From Sutcliffiella tianshenii (GTDB lineage: Bacteria > Bacillota > Bacilli > Bacillales > Bacillaceae_I), in contig NZ_JAFBED010000005.1 in NCBI RefSeq assembly GCF_016908565.1, positions 62,001 to 126,000 of the forward strand: DNA of 64,000 nt, written 5' to 3'. Position 1 is the first letter of the stretch. The number at the start of each line of letters is the position of its first letter. Below the pieces are notes generated by a model. The model did not search any database and was not told the DNA's origin. It was given only the letters and a program-made list of their open reading frames with translations. The position numbers and the translations under genes are program-made. Below are positions 23,222-33,000 of the stretch, one piece after another.

Positions 23222-23401
23222 TTGAATTTTCATGTCGTGAACCATAATCTGCAAGTAGGAGACATCGATATCCTCGGGGTATCCTCGTCCGGCATCTTCC
23301 TTATCGGAGATGCCCAATCCATTGTTCTCACTTCGTACTTTGATACACCGGCCGAATCCCTAATCATCGGTCCGTTTGTACCATTGACGACAGAAGGATG
23401 A
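23222..23401 (+). CDS. gerPD: Spore germination protein GerPD
   Basis: This protein of about 59 residues continues NFHVVNHNLQVGDIDILGVS with SSGIFLIGDAQSIVLTS and ends GPFVPLTTEG, the GerPD pattern. TTG 23222 aligns with the usual N-terminus (MNF..VVN..L.VG) and has TGGTG upstream; GTG at 23210 would add four residues and abuts the gerPC stop. It is translationally close to both neighbours. Confidence 0.88.
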   Translation: MNFHVVNHNLQVGDIDILGVSSSGIFLIGDAQSIVLTSYFDTPAESLIIGPFVPLTTEG

Positions 23402-23405
23402 CATC

Positions 23406-23825
23406 ATGCGGATATCGAATGTCAATGAAATTAATGTCCACTCCCTTACTTTCGCCTCGCATTTTCTGATTGGTGATTCGTGTTTTATTAATGCAAGGTC
23501 TAAGGCGCTGGCTGTAAAGCGGGAGTTTCCACGTTTTTATGGAAAAGAGGGGAGCTTTTCGGAATATCCCATTTTTTCCATGGAAAACCCAATCCCAATA
23601 GTAAATGAAAATGTCCAGATGTGTGTGAATAATGTCAATCCGAACATATTCGTCAATAGAATCAAAATAAAAGGGATATCTTCCTCTTCCGTACTGCAAG
23701 TGGGATCCACCAATACAATATTTGCAGAAGCAAAGATAAAGCATATCAGACAGCTACTGGGCGATGCCGCGCCACTTGCTGCAAAGAAGAGCACAGACAA
23801 AGATAATGATGGAAAGAAGGAGTAA
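23406..23825 (+). CDS. gerPE: Spore germination protein GerPE
   Basis: This 139-residue protein begins MRISNVNEINVHSLTFASHF and has LIGDSCFINARSKALAVKRE, a central FSEYPIFS and a late KIKGISSSSVLQVGST. These are the two repeated GerP-like strands typical of GerPE. It lies 4 nt after gerPD with GAAGGATGA as ribosome site. The C-terminal 20 residues are lysine-rich. Confidence 0.92.
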   Translation: MRISNVNEINVHSLTFASHFLIGDSCFINARSKALAVKREFPRFYGKEGSFSEYPIFSMENPIPIVNENVQMCVNNVNPNIFVNRIKIKGISSSSVLQVGSTNTIFAEAKIKHIRQLLGDAAPLAAKKSTDKDNDGKKE

Positions 23826-23827
23826 GC

Positions 23828-24046
23828 ATGCCGGCAATAATCGGACCCGTTAAAATCAACAGCGTTGGTGGAGGAACCCTTAACTTCGGGGATTCCTTTT
23901 ATATCAGCCCGAAAAGCACAGGTAAATCCCATGCAGGCTCCGGTGCCTTCAATACAGGGAATTTCATTAATGCCAATAACGGACTGAGCGCTACGAACAC
24001 CATTGATCCGGATGCCAATGATCAGAATGTGACAGCCAATGAGTAA
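23828..24046 (+). CDS. gerPF: Spore germination protein GerPF
   Basis: This 72-residue GerPA/GerPF-type protein reads MPAIIGPVKINSVGGGTLNF, then GDSFYISPKSTGKSHAGSG, AFNTGNF and SATNTIDPDANDQ. AAGGAGTAAGC precedes the ATG, 2 nt after gerPE, closing the canonical six-gene operon. It is very similar to the additional copy about 80 bp downstream. Confidence 0.93.
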   Translation: MPAIIGPVKINSVGGGTLNFGDSFYISPKSTGKSHAGSGAFNTGNFINANNGLSATNTIDPDANDQNVTANE

Positions 24047-24126
24047 GGGGAATGCCAGGGCTATTGAACACTTTCAGCCTATGAACATATAGTGTACTAT
24101 CACTTAAATAAAAAAGGATGTCTTTC

Positions 24127-24345
24127 ATGCCAGCTATTGTCGGTCCTGTAGCAATCAACAGTGTAGGTGGAGGCGTCATCAACTTTGGGGATTCCTTCTA
24201 CATCTCCCCAAAAAGCGCGTCCAAGACCTCAGCAGGCTCCGGAGCCTTTAACACCGGTAACTTCATCATATCCAACAACGGCCTCAGCGCCACCAACACC
24301 ATCGATCCTGACATCAACGACCAGGATATCGTCGCGAACAACTAA
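24127..24345 (+). CDS. Additional GerPF-like spore germination protein
   Basis: This 72-residue protein reads MPAIVGPVAINSVGGGVINF, then GDSFYISPKSASKTSAGSG, AFNTGNF and SATNTIDPDINDQ. It differs from GerPF at roughly a quarter of positions, which points to tandem duplication. AAAAGGATGTC gives the ribosome site for ATG 24127; the ATG at 24118 would lie in that site. The 80-bp gap to gerPF is larger than the others and may hold its own promoter. Its codons end in C more often than those of gerPF. Confidence 0.88.
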   Translation: MPAIVGPVAINSVGGGVINFGDSFYISPKSASKTSAGSGAFNTGNFIISNNGLSATNTIDPDINDQDIVANN

Positions 24346-24355
24346 AACTTTTTTT

Positions 24356-24381
24356 GAACGAGGCCATTGAACGAGGCCATT
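24356..24381. repeat. Tandem 13-bp repeat after the extra gerPF
   Basis: GAACGAGGCCATT occurs twice without spacer, followed by TGGGGCCAGACCCCA, a short hairpin-forming palindrome. Confidence 0.85.
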
Positions 24382-24441
24382 AAATGGGGCCAGACCCCAG
24401 CAGGATTTTCCCCTTTAATGTCGAAGCAGGCGAAGCGTATG

Positions 24442-24483
24442 AAAAAGGCCCAGTCACGATAAACCGTGGCTGGGCCTTTTTCA
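24442..24483. terminator. Bidirectional terminator between gerP and yisB
   Basis: AAAAAGGCCCAG-CACG and CGTG-CTGGGCCTTTTT form a long stem with one bulge; both flanks give T-runs. Confidence 0.9.
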
Positions 24484-24789
24484 TTTTCTTTTCTTTCTTT
24501 CGTTTGATTTACGGGTGACCGGTATTCTGGTGGATGGCTGTTTTTTGATCCATTTGAGGAACGAAAGTATCTTCGGATCATCCTGCAGGAGGGCGATCGT
24601 ATTCAGCCGGACAGCCAGTTCATCATTGGTGTATAGAGCATGGATCTGTTTATGACAGGGGATGCACAAATCTGCTGTAGGCAGGAACGTCCCACCCATC
24701 TCTTTTGGGGTAAGATGGTGGACTGTGATCTCCACCTGTTCCCGCAAGCAAAGCTCACATGTTCCGATCGAATTTTTCTTCTTTCCCAT
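24481..24789 (-). CDS. yisB: HNH endonuclease family protein YisB
   Basis: This protein of about 102 residues has a zinc-bound HNH fold: CELC near the N-terminus, ITVHHLTPKEMGG, LCIPCHKQIHALYT, and a very basic tail (RKSNERKKRK). HNH proteins cut DNA or act in repair and recombination. It is last in the addB-addA-sbcD-sbcC-yisB order known from B. subtilis, 54 nt after sbcC, which suggests a role in DNA repair. ATG 24789 follows AAGG at 8 nt; TTG 24795 is an alternative with GGAGG at 6 nt. Confidence 0.87.
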   Translation of the reverse strand: MGKKKNSIGTCELCLREQVEITVHHLTPKEMGGTFLPTADLCIPCHKQIHALYTNDELAVRLNTIALLQDDPKILSFLKWIKKQPSTRIPVTRKSNERKKRK

Positions 24790-24843
24790 ACCCAAAACCT
24801 TCCTCCGGACAGTCCGTTAAATCACTATCCCAAAGCTACAAAA

Positions 24844-27800
24844 TCACAAATTCTCGAAGGTGACCACAGAACCTGTCCCCTCCGACCTGGCCGGTGTGAC
24901 CACCAGACGTCTTGGGAGTCTGGCTCTCAGTTCCTGGACATGGCTGATGACACCCACTGCCAAATGATTGGACTGGAGCTTTTCAAGGGCCGTCACTACT
25001 GCGTCCAGCAGTTCGGAATCCAGTGTTCCAAAGCCTTCATCAAGGAAGAAGAATTGCAAAGGATATTCACCCCTCAGTTGGATTTGCGCTGAAAGCGACA
25101 AAGCCAAAGCCAAGGAGGTCAGGAATGTCTCTCCTCCGCTTAGGGAGGAAACCGGCCTTCTCACCCCTCCGTTTGCATCGTCCCGAATGATGAATCCGCC
25201 TTGGGAATCCATCTCAAGCGCATACCTTTGACGGGTAAGGTGCCCTAGCCGTTCAGATGCATCACGGCTGATTTGATGGAGTTGTTCTTCAGCCAGATAT
25301 TCGACGAAGCTATTACCCTTAAAGATCGCCTGGAGCTTTTGATAGGAGCCTATTTCATCGGAAAGCTGCTCTTTCTTGTCTTCCAGGACCCGATATCGTT
25401 CATTTCTTTCCTTTACTGTGGAAAGGTGATGTTGGGCGGCACTTTTTGCTTCGATTTCCATTCTAAGCATTTTTCTTTTATCCTGTACATTTTCTTGAAT
25501 GTCAATCCATTCTGTTTCACTTATGGATGCTTCCCCAATCAATGCATCCAATCGCTTCTTATCTTTTTCAAGCATATTGCGCTCATCCCAATAGCTTTTT
25601 GTCTCTTTTGACCATTGATCCATATTTTCAAGGAATATGACGGCCTCCTCCACTTCATTCTTGGAAGTGAAGGTGCTCTTCTCTAAGGCTAGTCTCCACT
25701 TATCAAAAAGAGTCTCCTTGCGTGAAGAGGTTTCGGCAACCATTTGTTCACTCTGTTTGACTTTTTTATCACGTTCGTGATAGTCGTTTTGAGCTGAAGT
25801 CCAATCTTTATATGCATTCTCCTCCAGTTCATTCAACTTAAGCAGGCTCTCTTCCACTTGCTTCAATTCATGGAGAATGGACAGATCACCAACAACGGCT
25901 TTTATTTCACCATTTGTTTCCTCTATCCGGTTTTGAAGCTGCTTCTTAATGAGATCCTCCTGGAAAACAAGCTTTTCCATCTCTTGCTTACGCTCCTGTA
26001 CTGTCCGTAATTCCCTTTCTTTCTCTTCAATGAATTCAACACTAGTATTGATTCGCTCCTGCAGCACCTTCATCTGCTTTTCCACTTCTTTTGCAGCTTT
26101 AAAGTCTGCTTCGATCGTTTCCAGCTTCAAGTCAGGGAAGTGCTCTGTCCATGATGTGCACAATTCTGCATTAATATTTCTCAACTCTTCCAATCTTTGA
26201 TTCCATCCTGCCCACTGCTCCTCGAAGGTTTGCATGAGCTTATAGGTTTCACTGACATCTTGGCTTGATTTTCTCAAAGAAAGATCGAGCTGCGCTTTCC
26301 GTTCCTGAAAATGGATCAGGTCCTGCTGCAAGCCCTTCTGCTCGGTCTGTATCTTATGGAATTTCTTCAATAATAGCTCCGCAGGTTCTGCCGTATCACG
26401 ATATTCCTTTTCCCATTCTTCCACCTGTTCTATAGAAGGCGCAGGGTCCGGCAAGGAATAGGCTCCTTCAAGTTCTTGATACAATTCGGAAGCCATCTGT
26501 TCGAGCTTCAATTTCACGGTAACATTTTTCTGTTTTTCCGTTTGAATGGAAGGTATCAGTGCTTCCACTCCGTTTTCTTCTTTACTGCTGGCAATTTCCT
26601 TCATGCTTTCTTGATCTGGTCGACTCGGGTGATGGGTGGAGCCGCATACAGGGCAAGCCTCCCCTTCCTCCAACGATTTGGCCAATTCCATGGCAATCTG
26701 ATGGATCTTCAGCTCGTCCTCAAGATTTTTTTCATCCTGAAGGAACTTCTCCACCTGATGCCCCATCCAATCCAGTTCGACAGTCAGGCGGGAGCATGCT
26801 GCATAATGCTTTTCCGTGCTTCGGAAAAATGCTAAAAGCCCTTTTTTACCTTCTTGGAGCTCGTTTTGGGCACGGCTGTTATCCTTCTGATAGTGCTGCA
26901 GTTTTTCAAACAGCTTTTGCGTTTCTTCGTTCGTATCTTTCAGCTTCCTTTGGACTTGGGTGATTTCCTGCTTTTTCTCAAAAGCATGCTGAAGCTCCTC
27001 CAGCTTCTTGGCGGAGAGGGAGAGGTCCGTCAATTCCGCCTTCAGGCTTTTCTGCTTCGCCAGTGCCTTTTGATGAATTTCCCTTGTTCGGGTTTCTAGA
27101 AGCCCTTCTTTATTTAGCTTTTCATTTTTCAGCTCAAGCTCTTCTTCAAGCTTCTTCAATTCCGTTTTTAACGGAATCAGGCCGTCCTCCAATGTCTTAG
27201 CCCTAGCCAGCCGCTCCTTTTGCCGAAGTAGCTCAGGATGTTGTAATTCTTTTTTCTTTCTGGAAGCTTCATAGGTCTCCACCGCTTTTTGCAGGAGCTC
27301 TTTCGCCGTACTATGCTTGATGGTGTCCTCTTCAAACTGATGCTGCCATTTTTCCAATGCACCCTCTACTTCCATCAGATCTTCCAATAATGGCTTTAAA
27401 GCTGATGCCTGCTGAGCAAGAGAGACTTTCTCTTCCAATTTCTTGATGTGACTCTCGTTCTCCATCATCCTCTTGAGGGAAAATTCCACCTTCCCTCTTT
27501 CTGACTGCCACTCCCACTTTTTCTTTTTTTCCTCGAAAAGTGATTCCATTTCCTGGAGGGCCTTTTCGGAAGACTTTACAGCTTGATCCAATTCCTTGTA
27601 GGCCTCTTCTGCAGTCTTTACCGCTTCATCAGATGCTTCGCCAAGCCCAAGCTGTTCGGCTTGAATTTCACCAAGGAGGCGCGTTTTCCCATGAAGCTCC
27701 TCTTTGATCTTGCGGGAAAGTTCATCGCCGTATTTCTCCAGCTGAAATAGACGCTGCAGCATCTGCCGTCTATCTGCGCCCTTCAGGGAAAGAAATTCTG

Positions 27801-28269
27801 CGAACTTGCCTTGAGGAAGTACGACAGCACGGGTAAAGTCATCGATGGTCAAGCCTAGGATCTCCTGTACAGCCTGATTTACATCCCCTGATTTGTCCGC
27901 AATCACCAGGTGCTCATCGTCTCTTATTTCCGACAATCGGCATATACCCGACTTCACCCGAATATCATCGGTCCTCTTGAAGGTGCGCTCCACCTTGAAC
28001 CGCTGCTTGCCTTTGGAATTTTCCAATTCGAATACATAGGAAACATCCAGGACATTCTCCGCATGATTCATGATTCCTTGTGTATTATTGGAGGCACGTT
28101 CCACTTTTCCGTACAGGGCAAGTGTCATTGCATCGAGGATCGAGGACTTACCGCTTCCGGTCGGGCCAAATATCCCGAACACCCCTCCTTGGCAAAGCGC
28201 TTCAAAATCAATGACCTGCCTTTCCCTAAAACTGTGCAGGCCAGCTACTGTCAAACTTATCGGCTTCAT
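24844..28269 (-). CDS. sbcC: Exonuclease subunit SbcC
   Basis: This 1141-residue SMC-like ATPase has Walker A GPTGSGKSSILDAM near residue 40, two very long coiled-coil arms, the zinc hook CPVCGSTHHPSRP near the middle, and the C-terminal signature SLSGGETFLTSLALALSLS plus Walker B FFLDEGFGTLD. With SbcD it forms the Mre11-Rad50-like nuclease that trims hairpins and double-strand breaks. The start codon overlaps the sbcD stop by 4 nt. All functional motifs are intact. Confidence 0.97.
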   Translation of the reverse strand: MKPISLTVAGLHSFRERQVIDFEALCQGGVFGIFGPTGSGKSSILDAMTLALYGKVERASNNTQGIMNHAENVLDVSYVFELENSKGKQRFKVERTFKRTDDIRVKSGICRLSEIRDDEHLVIADKSGDVNQAVQEILGLTIDDFTRAVVLPQGKFAEFLSLKGADRRQMLQRLFQLEKYGDELSRKIKEELHGKTRLLGEIQAEQLGLGEASDEAVKTAEEAYKELDQAVKSSEKALQEMESLFEEKKKKWEWQSERGKVEFSLKRMMENESHIKKLEEKVSLAQQASALKPLLEDLMEVEGALEKWQHQFEEDTIKHSTAKELLQKAVETYEASRKKKELQHPELLRQKERLARAKTLEDGLIPLKTELKKLEEELELKNEKLNKEGLLETRTREIHQKALAKQKSLKAELTDLSLSAKKLEELQHAFEKKQEITQVQRKLKDTNEETQKLFEKLQHYQKDNSRAQNELQEGKKGLLAFFRSTEKHYAACSRLTVELDWMGHQVEKFLQDEKNLEDELKIHQIAMELAKSLEEGEACPVCGSTHHPSRPDQESMKEIASSKEENGVEALIPSIQTEKQKNVTVKLKLEQMASELYQELEGAYSLPDPAPSIEQVEEWEKEYRDTAEPAELLLKKFHKIQTEQKGLQQDLIHFQERKAQLDLSLRKSSQDVSETYKLMQTFEEQWAGWNQRLEELRNINAELCTSWTEHFPDLKLETIEADFKAAKEVEKQMKVLQERINTSVEFIEEKERELRTVQERKQEMEKLVFQEDLIKKQLQNRIEETNGEIKAVVGDLSILHELKQVEESLLKLNELEENAYKDWTSAQNDYHERDKKVKQSEQMVAETSSRKETLFDKWRLALEKSTFTSKNEVEEAVIFLENMDQWSKETKSYWDERNMLEKDKKRLDALIGEASISETEWIDIQENVQDKRKMLRMEIEAKSAAQHHLSTVKERNERYRVLEDKKEQLSDEIGSYQKLQAIFKGNSFVEYLAEEQLHQISRDASERLGHLTRQRYALEMDSQGGFIIRDDANGGVRRPVSSLSGGETFLTSLALALSLSAQIQLRGEYPLQFFFLDEGFGTLDSELLDAVVTALEKLQSNHLAVGVISHVQELRARLPRRLVVTPARSEGTGSVVTFENL

Positions 28270-29444
28270 GCTTCACCCTCCTTCCCTGCTTCTTCATTCA
28301 ATAAGGATAAAAACAACCGGACAAGTCCTTCTTCAGGCTGAGCACCGCCTGATTGCTTTTCATAAAAGCGTACAAACAGCTCTTCTATAGGCATGCTATC
28401 CATTTTCACCATGCTTTTCTCTTCTATCATTTCAGGGAAAATAGGGCGGATGTGAAGGATGCCATCATGCAGCTTTCTCACACGATGAATTTCTTCCATC
28501 GATAATGCGTTCGTCACATGTATTTCCAAGTCAATCCAGGAATTTGCATCCTTTTTCTCCTCCAGCCATCCGAAAACCTGCTGTAATCCTTCTGTCGCCT
28601 TCCATCGTACCAAAGGTTTTCCGCTCGACAAGAAGATTTCGTTTGTCACAACGTCTTCACCTGGCACAGCATCAATGATGGTTACACTTTTTGCATAGCC
28701 TGCCTCTGAAAAACTGTAGGCAAGAGGCGAACCGGAATAGCGCGCCATGGTTTTTGCACGCTTGATGGTCTGCGGACGGTGCAGATGTCCGAGTGCAACA
28801 TACTGAGCCTGATGCGGAAGGCTTTCTGCGGCAACCGTAAATGCACCACCAACCTCTATCGGCCTTTCTGAATCACTTGAACTGCCTCCTGCTACGAACA
28901 GATGGCTCATCGCGATATTCACCGAATCGGCTGTAAAACTCTCACACATCTTTTCAAAAAGCTGACGTATCCGTGCATCATAATGGTCACGAATTACCTT
29001 TTCATCAAAAGTATCGGAGAGCACCTCATTCAGCCTTGATTCCGATGGATATGGCAGGGATGCAAGCCTCAGCAATTCGCCGGTGGTTGGAATGTGAATG
29101 GATTGTATGTCCATGGTTGGGTAGCCTAGCAAGGAAATGCTCTGAGTGGATGCGAGTGGCTGGGAGGCGGAAAGTCTGTCCGGATTATCGTGATTCCCGG
29201 CAATCACAGCAACAGGCCGTCGTCCCTTGTCGGAGAGCTTTTGCAAGGATTCATAAAACAGCACCTCCGCTTGTGCTGGTGGATTTACGGTATCATAAAC
29301 ATCCCCTGCCATGAGGATGACATCGATTTTTTCTTCCTCTACAATCGCGGCCAGCTCATCGAGAAATTGAGCCTGCTCAGGTAATCTGCTTCTACCTTCC
29401 AATGTCTTGCCCAAATGCCAATCGGCCGTATGCAGTATTCTCAA
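28266..29444 (-). CDS. sbcD: Exonuclease subunit SbcD
   Basis: This 392-residue Mre11-type nuclease has the metal-binding phosphoesterase motifs RILHTADWHLGKTLEG, DVILMAGDVYDTVNPP, VIAGNHDNPDRL and YVALGHLHRPQ. It supplies the nuclease activity of SbcCD. It overlaps sbcC by 4 nt. Upstream is a 570-bp gap to addA that contains two inverted repeat elements, so sbcDC may have its own promoter here rather than relying only on read-through from addBA. Confidence 0.97.
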   Translation of the reverse strand: MRILHTADWHLGKTLEGRSRLPEQAQFLDELAAIVEEEKIDVILMAGDVYDTVNPPAQAEVLFYESLQKLSDKGRRPVAVIAGNHDNPDRLSASQPLASTQSISLLGYPTMDIQSIHIPTTGELLRLASLPYPSESRLNEVLSDTFDEKVIRDHYDARIRQLFEKMCESFTADSVNIAMSHLFVAGGSSSDSERPIEVGGAFTVAAESLPHQAQYVALGHLHRPQTIKRAKTMARYSGSPLAYSFSEAGYAKSVTIIDAVPGEDVVTNEIFLSSGKPLVRWKATEGLQQVFGWLEEKKDANSWIDLEIHVTNALSMEEIHRVRKLHDGILHIRPIFPEMIEEKSMVKMDSMPIEELFVRFYEKQSGGAQPEEGLVRLFLSLLNEEAGKEGEA

Positions 29445-29574
29445 CCTTTCTTCCCCCTATCAAAAAAGGACAGAAGCGGATCGGAACCCTGTCCCTCTCC
29501 GCCTGTGCACTTTTTAATGACTGTTTTCTCAATAATTGTTCTTATAAAATAATATGTTTCAATCAAATGTAGCC

Positions 29575-29680
29575 GTTGATTTCCGCTCCGGACACTTGCT
29601 TTCCGCGGGGACGGATGGGAGCCTCCTCGGCTTCGCCTCTACTTTCCCGCAGGAGTCAAGTGTCCTCCGCTTCAATCAAC
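29575..29680. repeat. Bacillaceae intergenic repeat element, short copy
   Basis: A 106-bp element is bounded by the perfect inverted repeat GTTGATT/AATCAAC, with a second pair GGACACTTG (29590) and CAAGTGTCC (29657) inside. It contains GCTTTCCGCGG, GGGAGCCTCCTCGGC and CCCGCAGGAGTC, the hallmark GC-rich words of a repeat family common between genes in Bacillaceae. It lacks about 30 bp of the middle present in the other copy. Confidence 0.85.
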
Positions 29681-29807
29681 TCACGGGTTAAATATTTTTT
29701 CTATTTGGAAAATCCTAAAAGCCAATTGAATTCGGTACAGAAACAAAAATAAGGATAACATGCAATTTTCTTACCTTTAGTAAGGCAAATTTATTACTAA
29801 TAGTCAC

Positions 29808-29944
29808 CCCTGTTGGTTGGAGTGCAAGGCGTGAGACTCCTGCGGGAGCAGCGTGTCAAGGGAGACCCCGCAGGCGCAAAAGCGCCGAGGAGGCTCCCGA
29901 GACCGCCCGCGGAAAGCGAACGCCTGGAACGGAAACCAACAGGG
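29808..29944. repeat. Bacillaceae intergenic repeat element, long copy (inverted)
   Basis: A 137-bp element with an 11-bp perfect terminal inverted repeat, CCCTGTTGGTT and AACCAACAGGG. Its reverse complement shares GCTTTCCGCGG, GGGAGCCTCCTCGGC and CCCGCAGGAGTC with the copy at 29575-29680, so the two lie head to head. The 127 bp between them is AT-rich and without recognisable content. Confidence 0.87.
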
Positions 29945-30016
29945 TGTTTAATGTTGACGTCTTATCTTTTAGCCCACCCTAAAATTAATGAAACAAACTT
30001 TACAAAAAGAGCTCTC

Positions 30017-33000
30017 TTATTCTTCTATCTTCACCAAGTGATTTCCATCAAAGAAATACAGGTATTTCGCAGTGAGCTTTTTGTTCCAAATCTGCTCCAC
30101 CGCTTTTCCGTATAAGGTGAGCTGTTCCCGATAGCGATTTCTCAGAACCGGTTCCGCCTCCTTGAAGCCGTCGGCAAATCTGCCTGTTATGGTATCTGTT
30201 TTATAATCAAGCAGTACCATCCCTTCTTCATCCTCGATCAGACAGTCAATCACCCCTTGGACGAGCACTGTTTCTTCCTCGAGCTCCGCATGATCAACAA
30301 TTTCATTTCCTTTTAATGCAAAGCTGAAAGGGACCTCTCGATACACTTTCTCAGCATGTATCATGCGCTTGCCGATCGAAGTGGCAAAGAAGCCTGCCAC
30401 CGCGTCCATATCGATGACTTCCGCCTGCTCGCTTGTCATCAGCTCTTTCTGGACCATCTGCAAAACTTGAGCCTGGATTTCATAGCGTGTATAGCCGGTT
30501 AGATCCAGTGGGATGTTCTGCATGACGGTATGCATGCTTGTTCCGATTTCGGTTGGAGATAAGCGTTTTTTCTGAAGGAAGGATGGACGATCCAAAAAGT
30601 ACTTCCGGTCAGGTTGCACCATTGAGTGATCTGCATAAGGATCCTGCTGCTCCTTCATTCGCTTCAGCTCCGACACCGATTGCTTTGAGCGGTGTTTGCT
30701 TGCTTCCTTGAATGGATATTGCCAATTCAGCTGCCCCTTCACTTGTTCTATAAGTGGACTTTGGATGTCTACATGGAGGCCATGCTTCACTTTTTCAAGA
30801 AGCTCATTTTCCTCATGCTTTGCTGTCTCCATTTCTTCAAGCAGCTCTTGCACATTTGTGACGGTCACCTTCCAGGAAGCCGGATGGTCGACTATCTCAC
30901 GGGGTACGAGAGGTGAAGTCGGACCTTCCCGTAACAACTCAGTATCTTTGTGCCTGACAAGTGCGGGACCTACCCAATCCATATAGGATTTCGCACCAGC
31001 TCTTGCATAGTCAGGCAAAAGCCAGGTTTGGGAGTCCGCAGATTCACCCCATTGCAACCTTGATTTCTCAAAATCCTTGACCGTGCCAACGAGATAAAGC
31101 TTCTCTTTTGCACGTGTCAAAGCTACATAAAGCACCCGCATTTCTTCTGCAATCAGCTGGGACTTGGCTTTGCGCTTCAATGCCAGCTGCAAAAGTGTCG
31201 GATAGGTGATTCGAAGGCGTGCGTTAACATATTTAGAACCGAATCCAAGCTCCTTATCGAGCAGATAGCTGCTGTTTAAATCCATCATATTGAACTGCTT
31301 GGATAGACCTGCCACAAATACGATCGGAAACTCTAGCCCTTTGCTGGAATGGATGGTCATTAGACGGATGACATCCTCCTGCTCGCCAAGTGCCCTTGCG
31401 GCTCCAAGGTCCTCTCCCCTGTCCTGCATCCTCTCAATGAAACGCAAGAAGCGGAACAGTCCACGGAAAGACGTAGATTCATATTGCCTTGCCCGGTCAT
31501 ACAGAGCCCGCAGATTTGCCTGTCGCTGCTTGCCTCCTGGCATCCCCCCCACAAAATCGTAAAAGTGGGTATCCTGGTAGATTTGCCAGATCAGCTCAGA
31601 TAACGCACCCTCCCTGGCTGATGTACGCCATATCTGAAGCAGGTCATAAAAGGCGGCAACCTTTCTGACAACCTCTTTTTCTTCCACACTATCAGGCGCT
31701 TTATTCAGGAACACAAGAAGGGCGTCAAAATAATTACCCTTTCTCTGCTGGATCCGGATGAGTGCCAGTTCATTGGAATCAAGTCCCACGATCGGGGACC
31801 TCAGAACTGATGCAAGCGGGACATCCTGATATGGATTATCGATGATTTTCAATAAGGAAAGCATGATCGCAACCTCTGTCGCCTCGAAATATCCGGTGCT
31901 CAGGTTTGCATACAGGGGGAGCCCCTCCTGCTTGAACTCTTCCATGAATTGCGGGGCCCATGGCATCGAGCGCATCAGAATGACAAAGTCCCTGTAGGTG
32001 ACAGGGCGCATTCGCTTTTCATCCTTATCAAAAATCTTGTAGCCTGACCCGATCAGCTTCTTGATTTTCTGTGAGATCAATTTGGCCTCCACCTGCGCCG
32101 TTTCAAGTTCCACTTTGTCAAAGGCGGATGGGCTGTTTTCCGTTTCGTCCATCCCGAATGTATCCTCGGTTGATGGATCACTCCTGTCGACAAGCAGCAC
32201 TTCTGTTTCCCTATCATCCTCTTGTGGAAAATTGGCTGCACCAAACTTCAATTCTGCGTCTTCATTGTAGTCTATCTCCCCGACCGTCTCTCCCATGATC
32301 TGCTTGAAGATAAAGTTGGTGGCATCAAGCACCTCGGTTCTCGAACGGAAGTTGCGGTTCAGGTCGATCCGGAGACCACCAGTTTCCCCTGTGGTGTCGA
32401 ACCTCTTATATTTTCCTAGGAAAAGGAATGGCTCTGCCAGGCGAAAACGGTAGATGGATTGCTTCACATCCCCAACCATGAACATATTTCCTGCCTCTTC
32501 CCCTTCTTTCGTGACAAGCTTCAGGATTGCCTCCTGCACCATATTCGTGTCCTGGTATTCATCCACCATCACTTCTTTGAAAGTGGCTTGATACCTCATT
32601 GCGGCTTCCGATCTTTCAAAACCTGATTCAGTAGGCGTACGCAGGATACTTAAACAAAGGTGTTCGAGGTCAGAAAAGTCCACCAGCCCCTTCTCTTGCT
32701 TCATGAGGCTGAACTGAACGCCATATTCTTTAACCAGCCCCACCAGTGTGCCCATGACAGGAGCCAGCTCCTCAAGGTCCTTCAGGAAGGATTCCGGACG
32801 TCTTGAAAACAGCTCGTCCTTGATTCCTTGAACGATGCCTTTGGCCTTGTTTCGAACCTTGGTCCAGCTTTCAATCAGCTCTTTATCATATTCGTCCCCT
32901 CGACAGGTCTTCGCCCGTGGGAAGTCAAGTCCCTGCATCTCTTGATATAGTGCTTCCCAAGATTCATGGAGGGCTGCCTGCAACCTAGCCAGTTGCTGTG

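Noticed and set aside
29813-30115. 100-codon open frame on the + strand.
   Set aside because: It runs through the repeat element at 29808-29944 and into the end of addA; its arginine- and proline-rich composition comes from the GC-rich repeat.
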